64,000 bases of DNA from Streptomyces sp. TRM68367 (GTDB taxonomy: Bacteria > Actinomycetota > Actinomycetes > Streptomycetales > Streptomycetaceae), in NCBI RefSeq assembly GCF_014495685.1, contig NZ_JACTVI010000043.1, forward strand, positions 1-64,000, read 5' to 3'. Positions 32,700-40,365 of this stretch are shown piece by piece (within the stretch, counting starts at the first letter, position 1; every line of letters starts with the position of its first letter). The notes under the pieces were generated by a model. That model saw only the letters and a list, made by a program, of their open reading frames with translations, was not told the origin of the DNA and ran no database searches. The translations under genes were made by a program, and so were the position numbers.

Positions 32700-33736
32700 C
32701 CACCATCCGCGTCCTGGTCACCGGCGGAGCCGGGTTCATCGGCTCCCACTACGTCCGCACGCTGCTCGGCCCGGACGGCCCGCCGGAGGTGACCGTCACG
32801 GTGCTGGACAAGCTCACCTACGCCGGCAACCCGGCGAATCTGCACGAGGTCCGCGACGCGGACGGCTTCACCTTCGTCCGCGGCGACATCTGCGACGCGG
32901 AGCTCGTCGACCGGCTGGTCGCCGCACACGACCAGGTGGTGCACTTCGCCGCCGAGTCGCACGTCGACCGGTCCATCCTGGGCGCCGACGCATTCGTACG
33001 GACGAACGTGCTGGGCACACAGACCCTGCTGGACGCGGCCCTGCGCCACGGACTGGGGACCTTCGTCCACATCTCCTCCGACGAGGTGTACGGCTCCATC
33101 GAGAAGGGCTCCTGGCCGGAGACCGACCCGCTGCGGCCCAACTCGCCCTACTCCGCCTCCAAAGCGGCGTCGGACCTGATCGCGCTGGCGTACCACCGCA
33201 CCCACGGCCTCGACGTGCGGGTCACCCGGTGCTCGAACAACTACGGCCACCACCAGTACCCCGAGAAGGTCGTCCCCCTCTTCATCACCCGTCTGCTGAA
33301 CGGCAGGCCCGTCCCGCTCTACGGCGACGGCGGCAACGTGCGCGACTGGATCCACATCGACGACCATGTGCGCGGCATCGAACTCGTCCGCACCCGAGGC
33401 TGCCCCGGCGAGGTCTACAACATCGGCGGCGGCAACGAACTGTCCAACCGGGAAATGACCGACCTGCTGCTGCTCGCGTGCGGCGCCGACCGGCGGATGG
33501 TGAGGTTCGTCGAGGACCGCAAGGGGCACGACCGCCGCTACTCGGTCGACTTCACGAAGATCCGCACCGAGCTCGGCTACACACCGCGCAAGGACCTGGC
33601 CACGGGACTCGCGGAGACCGTCCGCTGGTACCGCACGCACCGCTCCTGGTGGGAGCCGCTGGTGGACCGAGCGGCCGGAGGCCCGGCCCTGCGCACCTCC
33701 GGCCTACCGGTGCGGAGGACGGAGAATCCGTCATGA
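32696..33736 (+). CDS. rmlB: dTDP-glucose 4,6-dehydratase
   Basis: This 346-residue SDR converts dTDP-glucose into dTDP-4-keto-6-deoxyglucose. Seen: VLVTGGAGFIGSHYVRTLLG, LDKLTYAGNPANLHEV, VVHFAAESHVDRSILGADAF, HISSDEVYGSIEKGSWPETD (the DE pair of dehydratases), PYSASKAASDLIALAYHRTH (Tyr-x3-Lys), CSNNYGHHQYPEKVVPLFIT, and DWIHIDDHVRGIELV. It follows rmlA by an ATGA overlap. No rmlC or rmlD is present, so the keto-sugar is not obviously turned into rhamnose here; the DegT aminotransferase at 9750 could use it. Confidence 0.94.
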   Translation: MTTIRVLVTGGAGFIGSHYVRTLLGPDGPPEVTVTVLDKLTYAGNPANLHEVRDADGFTFVRGDICDAELVDRLVAAHDQVVHFAAESHVDRSILGADAFVRTNVLGTQTLLDAALRHGLGTFVHISSDEVYGSIEKGSWPETDPLRPNSPYSASKAASDLIALAYHRTHGLDVRVTRCSNNYGHHQYPEKVVPLFITRLLNGRPVPLYGDGGNVRDWIHIDDHVRGIELVRTRGCPGEVYNIGGGNELSNREMTDLLLLACGADRRMVRFVEDRKGHDRRYSVDFTKIRTELGYTPRKDLATGLAETVRWYRTHRSWWEPLVDRAAGGPALRTSGLPVRRTENPS

Positions 33737-35601
33737 GCCTGCCCATCGAGGACTACGCCCTTCTCAGCGACCTGGAAACCGCCGCCATGGTCGGCCGGGA
33801 CGGTTCGGTCGACTGGCTGTGTCTGCCCCGCTTCGACTCGGAGGCCTGTCTTGCCGCGCTGCTGGGCACACGGGACCACGGCTTCTGGCGGGTCGCTCCG
33901 ACCGCCGCGCCGGGTACCTGTACCCGGCGCGCCTACCGGCCCGACACGCTGGTTCTGGACACCTGGTGGGAGACCGCCGAGGGAGCGGTGCGGGTCACCG
34001 ACTTCATGTCGCCCCGTGCCCGGCTGCCGTGCATCGTCCGTGTGGTCGAGGGTTTGTCGGGCGCCGTGCGCATGCGCAGCGAACTGCGCCTGCGCTTCCA
34101 CCACGGGCGCGTGGTGCCCTGGGTCCGCGACATCGGCGACTGCACCGTCGCGGTCGCCGGGCCGGACGCCGTATGGCTGAGCGCGGACGGTCCGGTGCGC
34201 CCCCTGGGCGGGGAGGGCACCACGGTTCTGGACTTCAGCGTCCCGGCCGGACGGCGGATGGCCCTCACCCTGGCATGGGCGCCCTCGCACCGCCCCGGGC
34301 TGCCCGCACCCCTGGGTGTCCCGGCGGAGACGATGCTCAAGGAGACCGGCGACTTCTGGCGGCGCTGGGCGGGCCAGTGCCGCTACCAGGGGCCGTGGCG
34401 GGACGCCGTGGTGCGCTCCCTGATCATGCTGAAGGCGCTCACCTACGCCCCCACGGGCGGCATCGTCGCCGCTCCGACCACCTCGCTGCCCGGGTGCATC
34501 GGCGGCGAACGCAACTGGGACTACCGGTACTGCTGGCTGCGCGACTCCGCCCTCACCCTGTCCTGCCTCCTGCGCAGCGGCTACCGGGAGGAGGCCTGCG
34601 CCTGGCTGGACTGGCTGGTACGGGCCGTCGCGGGCGACCCGGCCGATCTGCAGACGGTGTACGGCCTCGGTGGACAACGGCTGCTGCCGGAGACCGAGGC
34701 GCCCTGGCTGCCCGGCTACGAGGGATCACAGCCGGTGCGGTTCGGGAACTCCGCGGTCGGCCACTTCCAGCTGGACGTCTACGGCGAGGTCCTGGACGCG
34801 CTGTCGCTGTCCCTGCGGGCCGGCATCCCCATGCCCGCCCATGTATGGGATCTGGTCGAGGCACTGATGGGCTTCCTGCAGCGGCATTGGCGGGAACCCG
34901 ACCAGGGGCTGTGGCAGATGCGGGGGCCGCGGCGGCAGTTCGTCCACTCCAAGGTGATGGTGTGGGTTGCCGCCGACCGTGCTCTGCGCATGGCGGAGGC
35001 GCTCGGCCGCAACGGTCCTTCGGCGGAGTGGCGGGCCCTGCGGGACGAGGTGCGCCGGCAGGTTCTGCGCCTGGGCTGGGACGCGGGGCAGCGGTCCTTC
35101 GTGCAGTCCTACGGTTCGGCCGGCCTGGACGCCTCCGCCCTGCTGATGCCACGACTCGGCTTTCTGCCCGCCCGGGACCCGAGGGTGCTGTGCACCGTCC
35201 GCGAGATGAGCCGACTGAACCACGGCGGCTTCGTACGGCGGTACGGCCCGGGCGGCGAGGGCGTGGACGGCATGCGGGGTCGCGAAGGGACGTTCGTGGC
35301 ATGCTCCCTGTGGTATGCCGACGCTCTCGCCGCCACCGGACACACCCAACAGGCCCGGGATGCCTTCGAACGGGTGCTTGGCGTCCGCAATGACGTCGGA
35401 CTGCTGTCGGAGCAGTGGGATCCGGACGCCGGGCGCCAGCTGGGCAACGCTCCCCAGGCGTTCAGCCACATCACCCTGGTGGAAACGGCGTTCACCCTGT
35501 CTGTAGCCCCATCGCGGAGTCCCCGAATCGGAGAAGCGTCGGACCGGCGACGGTCCTCGTCACCTTCGGGCGATCGGTCAAGAGCGTCAACACCCCGCTG
35601 A
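33733..35601 (+). CDS. Glycoside hydrolase family 15 protein (trehalase/glucoamylase-like)
   Basis: This 622-residue GH15-family protein has an N-terminal beta-sandwich (IEDYALLSDLETAAMVGRDG, SVDWLCLPRFDSEACLAALL) and an (alpha/alpha)6 barrel. The barrel shows PTTSLPGCIGGERNWDYRYC, WLRDSALTLSCLLRSG and the late Glu in GMRGREGTFVACSLWYADAL. Actinobacterial members include trehalases and glucosidases. There is no signal peptide, so it should be cytosolic. ATG 33733 overlaps the rmlB stop (ATGA). It ends the sugar-nucleotide operon and overlaps the convergent MFS gene by 15 nt. Its role here, perhaps releasing glucose from storage sugars for precursor supply, is inference. Confidence 0.88.
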   Translation: MSLPIEDYALLSDLETAAMVGRDGSVDWLCLPRFDSEACLAALLGTRDHGFWRVAPTAAPGTCTRRAYRPDTLVLDTWWETAEGAVRVTDFMSPRARLPCIVRVVEGLSGAVRMRSELRLRFHHGRVVPWVRDIGDCTVAVAGPDAVWLSADGPVRPLGGEGTTVLDFSVPAGRRMALTLAWAPSHRPGLPAPLGVPAETMLKETGDFWRRWAGQCRYQGPWRDAVVRSLIMLKALTYAPTGGIVAAPTTSLPGCIGGERNWDYRYCWLRDSALTLSCLLRSGYREEACAWLDWLVRAVAGDPADLQTVYGLGGQRLLPETEAPWLPGYEGSQPVRFGNSAVGHFQLDVYGEVLDALSLSLRAGIPMPAHVWDLVEALMGFLQRHWREPDQGLWQMRGPRRQFVHSKVMVWVAADRALRMAEALGRNGPSAEWRALRDEVRRQVLRLGWDAGQRSFVQSYGSAGLDASALLMPRLGFLPARDPRVLCTVREMSRLNHGGFVRRYGPGGEGVDGMRGREGTFVACSLWYADALAATGHTQQARDAFERVLGVRNDVGLLSEQWDPDAGRQLGNAPQAFSHITLVETAFTLSVAPSRSPRIGEASDRRRSSSPSGDRSRASTPR

Positions 35602-36789
35602 CCGCGCGCTCGCGCGGGTGAGCCGCGGCAGGGCGAGGAAGACTGTCGAGGCGGCGAGCAGAGCCGCCGCGCACGGCACCCAGTAGCCCGCCGAGGCCCC
35701 CGCCGCGTCGGCCACCCACCCGGCCCCGCCGTAGCCCAGCGCCACCCCGACGGAGAGGCCTGAGACGATCCAGGTGATGCTCTCGGTGAGCCGTGCGGCC
35801 GGCGCCAGACGGCTTACCAGCTCCATCGTGGTGATCAAGGTCGGCGCGATGGAGGCGCCCGCCACGAAGAGCATCCCCGTCAGCACCGCGAGACCCGGCG
35901 CGAACACGAGCGGTGCCGTCGCCACCGCCATCGCCCAGACGCCGACCAGCAACCGCCGCGTGATCGCCCCCCGCGGCCGGATCGCGCCGAAGACCACGCC
36001 CGCCAGGGCCGAGCCGAGGGCGTACACGCCCAGCAGCAGACCGGAGAGCGCCTTGTGGTGGTGTGCGTCGGCGAACGCCACCGTCGCGACCTCCACCGAA
36101 CCATAGGTCGCGCCCACCGACGTCAGCGTCAGCACCAGCAAGCCGAGGCCCGGGATGCGCAGCGCCCAGCCCTTCGAGCGCTGCGGCTGCGGGCGCACCG
36201 GCGGTTCCGTGCGCCGTTGTGCGGCGAACAGCAGGACGCCGACGGCGAGCAGGACCGCGGCCGTCAGCGGTCCGGCCTCGGCGCTGACCTCGGTCGACAA
36301 AGTGATCGCCAAGATCGGCCCGGCGACGTAGGTCACCTCGTCGAGCAGCGACTCCAGCGAGTACGCGGTGTGCAGCAGCTGCCGTGATCCCCGGTGGATC
36401 TCCGCCCAGCGGGACCTGACGAGCGCGCCCATGCTGGGCATGCAGCCCGCCACCGCCGCCGCGGCGTACAGCGTCCAGACCGGCGCGGCGTACCGGGCGC
36501 ACAGCACGAGCGCACAGATGGCGGCGACCGACACGACCATCGCCGGAACGACGACCCGGCGCTGGCCATGGCGGTCGACCAGCCGGGAGATCTGCGGCCC
36601 GATCGCCGCGGTGGCGAACGCCTGTGTGGCGGAGACCGTACCGGCGAGCAGGTACTCACCGCCGAACTGCGACAGCATGGTGACGATGGCGACGCCGATC
36701 ATCGACAGCGGAACGCGCGCGATGAAGCCCGCGGTACAGAAGTGCAGGCTGCCAGTGGCAGAGAAGATCCGGCGGTAATCGGAGAGCAT
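35587..36789 (-). CDS. Major facilitator superfamily transporter
   Basis: This 400-residue protein has 12 predicted membrane helices. An MFS motif A-like loop sits between helices 2 and 3 (ISRLVDRHGQRRVVVPAMVV), and a central Arg-rich cytosolic loop (AQRRTEPPVRPQPQRSKG) separates the halves. GLLLGVYALGSALAGVVFGA and the glycine-rich last helices are typical of actinobacterial drug or sugar exporters. The substrate is unknown. It is divergent from the first GGDEF-EAL gene, with 321 nt between, and overlaps the GH15 gene tail to tail. It may not belong to the polysaccharide pathway. Confidence 0.87.
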   Translation of the reverse strand: MLSDYRRIFSATGSLHFCTAGFIARVPLSMIGVAIVTMLSQFGGEYLLAGTVSATQAFATAAIGPQISRLVDRHGQRRVVVPAMVVSVAAICALVLCARYAAPVWTLYAAAAVAGCMPSMGALVRSRWAEIHRGSRQLLHTAYSLESLLDEVTYVAGPILAITLSTEVSAEAGPLTAAVLLAVGVLLFAAQRRTEPPVRPQPQRSKGWALRIPGLGLLVLTLTSVGATYGSVEVATVAFADAHHHKALSGLLLGVYALGSALAGVVFGAIRPRGAITRRLLVGVWAMAVATAPLVFAPGLAVLTGMLFVAGASIAPTLITTMELVSRLAPAARLTESITWIVSGLSVGVALGYGGAGWVADAAGASAGYWVPCAAALLAASTVFLALPRLTRASARSAGC

Positions 36790-37110
36790 GGGGACTCCAC
36801 GCCCCGTCAGGAGCCGATCGTCGTTGGGCTGATCCGTCCGATGTCACCATCCCCAAGTCGCCTATTTTCCCGCATGACTCGGTATGCCGCGAGGCGACGC
36901 GCTTTCTCTCAGGGCGTATGCCGGTCGGTATATCTCCCTGCGCATGCGGGAGATGGCGAGATGAGTAAGCTGGAGGGAAGACACGTCGCGGCCCTGGAGA
37001 ATCCTTCCTCCTCCACCAGCCCGATCACGCGGGCTTCTCAGCCGTCGCCCGGTGCCGTTCGCTCGGCTCGGCCCGCCCGAAAGTGGCCTTCCCAGGAGGT
37101 GAATGGGGGT
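36790..37110. promoter_or_regulatory. Divergent intergenic region before the first GGDEF-EAL gene, with a 7-bp dyad
   Basis: This 321-nt AT-richer region lies between the MFS gene and the GGDEF-EAL gene. The dyad ATCTCCC (36932-36938) / GGGAGAT (36948-36954) with a 9-nt loop lies just before an alternative ATG at 36961. I do not see the TACGACGTA element here, so this divergent pair is probably controlled separately from the polysaccharide operons. Confidence 0.35.
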
Positions 37111-40100
37111 GTGAACGCACTACCGCGAAGCCATGCACCGATGGCCGCGGTCAGCGCATGCATCATCGCGCTGACGGTGTTTTACTACATATTTCCGGAA
37201 CGGCGGCTGCTCTTCGTCGCCATAGGAATAGTCGGCGTCACCGGTATCCTTCTGGGTGTCTTTCTCAACCGTCCGGTGCACCGACGCCCCTGGCTGCTGC
37301 TCGCCGCGGGAAACCTCTCCTTTGCCGCGGGCCAGACCGCCCAGATCACCTATATTCAGTTTCTCCAGCAGCCGAGCCCGTTTCCGTCGATAGCCGACGG
37401 CTTCTACCTCGCTGCGTACCCGCTCTACGCGGCCGGGCTGCTGGGCTTCGTCCACTGGCACACGGGGTGGCGCGACCGCGCGAGCCTCGTCGACGCGCTG
37501 ACGCTGACGGTCGGCCTGGCATTGCTCTCCTGGCTCTTCCTCATCGACCCGTTCGCCCGTCTGGAGGGCCTGACCTGGGTGCAGAAGGCGTTCTCCATCG
37601 CCTATCCGCTCGGCGACATCCTCGTCCTGGCTATGCTGCTGCGCCTGCTCGCAGGCCATGGCGGCAAGAGCCGCTCGCTCGCGCTGCTCACCACGGGCAC
37701 CCTCGGCCTGCTCACCGCCGACGTGGCGTACGGCCTGATACAACTGAACGGGACCTGGCGCACCGGTACGCTTGTCGATCTCGGCTGGGCCGTCCTGTAC
37801 GGCGCCTGGGCGGCCGCCGCGCTGGATCCGTCCATGCGGTCGATGACCCAGCCGGTGGAATGGCGCGCCGACACCGGTGTGGGCCGGCTGAGCCTGCTCA
37901 CCCTGGCGTCGCTGATCGCGCCGACCATCCTGCTGGTGCAGGCGGTGCGCGGCGTGAGCTCCAACGGCGGCGTCATCGGAGTGTTCTCCGCGGTGCTCTT
38001 CGTGCTCGTGCTCTACCGCCTGGCGGGCGTGGCGACGACCCACCGGCAGGCGGTCGGCCGGGAGAAGGTGCTGCGCGTCGCGGTGTCGTCGCTTGGCCAG
38101 GCGAACGGCGTGCCTCATGTGGCCGCCGCCGTCCACACCGCGGTGACGGGGCTGATGAATCACGGCCCGGCGCGTTCCGCGCTGCTCATCGTGCCGGACG
38201 ACACTTTCTGGCTGAACGGGGCGCACGACGGCGAACGCCGGCCCGTGCCCGCGTGGGTGACCGCGGCCGTACAGAACCTGACCGCGTCCGGCGAGAACCG
38301 CCTGGTGCCCCTCGACGGCCTCGTGCGCGATCTCGCCGCCGACCTCGTGGGACCGGACGACGAGGAGCCGGCCCGCACAGGCCGGGCACTGGTCTGCCCG
38401 CTCGTCTCACACGACCACCCGTGCGGCGAACCGCTGATCGGGGCGCTGATCGTGGCCGGGGACGAGCGGGACCTGCTCGTGCTCCGTGAAACGCTGGCGA
38501 CCCTCGCGGCGCAGACCGCACTCGCCGTGACGCGGCTCGACCTCGCCGAAGAGGTCAACCGCCGCAACAGCGAGGCGTACTTCCGCACCCTGGTGCAGAA
38601 CGCCTCCGACGTCATCCTGATCCTCGACGACGACGACCGGGTCCGCTACGCCAGCCCCTCCGCCGACCAGGTGCTCGGCGTGCCGAACCTGGAGGGCACC
38701 CACCTCATCGATCTGGTGCCCCCGCAGGACAGCCGCACGGTGGTCCAGACACTCGGCCGGATACGCAGCCGTGACTACCAGACCCGCCGCGAGCACTGGC
38801 GCATGGTCCGCGTCGACCGGACGTCCATCGAGGTCGAGGTGAGATGGAGCGACCTGCGTGAGGAGGCGACGGTCGGAGGTGTGGTGCTCACCCTGCGGGA
38901 CGTGACCGAACAGCGCAAGCTCGAACGCGAACTCACCCACCGGGCGTTCCACGACGCGCTCACCGGCCTGGCCAACCGCGTGCTCTTCCAGGACCGCGTC
39001 AGCCATGCCCTGATGCAGGCACAGCGCGACGGCACGGTGGTCGGCGTGCTCTTCGTCGACGTCGACAACTTCAAGGTCGTCAACGACATCCACGGCCACA
39101 GCGTGGGCGACGAACTTCTGGTCGCGCTGTCACTGAGGCTGCAGACCGCCGTCCGTGCCTCCGACACGGCCGCGCGCATCGGCGGTGACGAGTTCGCGCT
39201 CCTGGTGGAGGGCTCCGTCACCGCGGGGGGTGTGGAGCGGTTCACCGAACACGTGATGACCGTGTTCGACGAGCCGTTCCGGCTCAGCGTCGGGCCGGTG
39301 AGCACGTACGCCAGCGTCGGCGTCGCGACGACGGAGGACAGCATCGACTCGGTCGAACTGCTCAGGCACGCTGATCTCGCGTTGTACGCGGCGAAGACGG
39401 CGGGCAAGCGGCAGTGGCGCCGCTACCGCCCGGAGCTGCAGAGTGGCATGGCCGAGCGCGCCAAGTTGCAGGCGGGCCTGGACAGTTCGTCGATCGAGTC
39501 GTCGTTCATGGTGCTGTACCAACCCATCGTGGAGCTGACCGGCGGGCGGATCGTGGGCTTCGAGGCGCTCGTTCGCTGGCCCCACTCCACGCGCGGCATG
39601 GTGCTGCCGGAGGAGTTCATCACGCTGGCCGAGGAGAGCGGGCAGATCGTCCCGCTCGGCGCCTGGGTACTTGATCAGGCCTCGGCCGAGGCCGTCCGGT
39701 GGGAGAGCTCCGTGCGGCGCGACGGAGCGGCCGGACGCAGCGCACCGTACGTCAGCGTGAACGTGTCGCCGCGTCAGTTCCGGGACGAGGGGTTCCCGCA
39801 GGTGGTCCGGCGTGCCCTGGATCTCTCCGGCATCGAACCGTCGTCCCTCGTCATGGAACTGACCGAGAGTGTTCTGATGTATAACGACGAACGCATCCTG
39901 GCTGAGATGAGTTCGCTCACCGATCTCGGAATCCGCATCGCGATTGACGATTTCGGAACGGGATACTCGTCATTGAGCTATCTGCGTGAATTCCCGATCT
40001 CGATACTCAAGATCGACAAATCGTTCATCAGCGAACTGGGGCACTCTCCGGAGCAGTACGCCCTGGTCGAGGGCATCACCCATCTCGCGGACACGCTCGG

Positions 40101-40293
40101 CCTCACGGTGATCGCGGAAGGAGTGGAGAACGTGAGGCAACAGGAGTCGCTGGTCTCCATGGGCTGCCGGTTCGGGCAGGGATACCTCTTTGCCGAGCCG
40201 GTCGGTGCCGAGGAGGCGCAGCAGCTCGTCCTCGCGCCGCCACTCGGCCGCCTGGCGGAACTGCCTGGTGCGCCCGCGGAAGGGAAGCAGTGA
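37111..40293 (+). CDS. Membrane PAS-GGDEF-EAL c-di-GMP signalling protein (copy 1)
   Basis: This protein of about 1060 residues has roughly nine membrane helices (1-310), a GAF-like linker (about 320-480), a PAS domain (about 487-600, starting SEAYFRTLVQNASDVILILD), GGDEF (about 610-775) and EAL (about 790-1045). The cyclase motif GGDEF is intact, with an RxxD inhibitory site (RASD) five residues before it. The phosphodiesterase motifs are intact too: FEALVRW, ELTESVLM, DDFGTGYSS, KIDKSFI, AEGVEN, QGYLFAEP. It is therefore potentially bifunctional, able to make and to break c-di-GMP. I chose GTG 37111 behind AGGAGGT; ATG 36961 (GGGAG upstream) would add 50 residues. It is paralogous to the gene at 44511. 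Confidence 0.9.
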   Translation: MNALPRSHAPMAAVSACIIALTVFYYIFPERRLLFVAIGIVGVTGILLGVFLNRPVHRRPWLLLAAGNLSFAAGQTAQITYIQFLQQPSPFPSIADGFYLAAYPLYAAGLLGFVHWHTGWRDRASLVDALTLTVGLALLSWLFLIDPFARLEGLTWVQKAFSIAYPLGDILVLAMLLRLLAGHGGKSRSLALLTTGTLGLLTADVAYGLIQLNGTWRTGTLVDLGWAVLYGAWAAAALDPSMRSMTQPVEWRADTGVGRLSLLTLASLIAPTILLVQAVRGVSSNGGVIGVFSAVLFVLVLYRLAGVATTHRQAVGREKVLRVAVSSLGQANGVPHVAAAVHTAVTGLMNHGPARSALLIVPDDTFWLNGAHDGERRPVPAWVTAAVQNLTASGENRLVPLDGLVRDLAADLVGPDDEEPARTGRALVCPLVSHDHPCGEPLIGALIVAGDERDLLVLRETLATLAAQTALAVTRLDLAEEVNRRNSEAYFRTLVQNASDVILILDDDDRVRYASPSADQVLGVPNLEGTHLIDLVPPQDSRTVVQTLGRIRSRDYQTRREHWRMVRVDRTSIEVEVRWSDLREEATVGGVVLTLRDVTEQRKLERELTHRAFHDALTGLANRVLFQDRVSHALMQAQRDGTVVGVLFVDVDNFKVVNDIHGHSVGDELLVALSLRLQTAVRASDTAARIGGDEFALLVEGSVTAGGVERFTEHVMTVFDEPFRLSVGPVSTYASVGVATTEDSIDSVELLRHADLALYAAKTAGKRQWRRYRPELQSGMAERAKLQAGLDSSSIESSFMVLYQPIVELTGGRIVGFEALVRWPHSTRGMVLPEEFITLAEESGQIVPLGAWVLDQASAEAVRWESSVRRDGAAGRSAPYVSVNVSPRQFRDEGFPQVVRRALDLSGIEPSSLVMELTESVLMYNDERILAEMSSLTDLGIRIAIDDFGTGYSSLSYLREFPISILKIDKSFISELGHSPEQYALVEGITHLADTLGLTVIAEGVENVRQQESLVSMGCRFGQGYLFAEPVGAEEAQQLVLAPPLGRLAELPGAPAEGKQ

Positions 40294-40365
40294 TGGGGAC
40301 GGCGCTCTCCAGTGCAGGGCGCGGATTGCGCTCCGCAGGACGCCGCGGGTGGCAGGAGACCCAAG

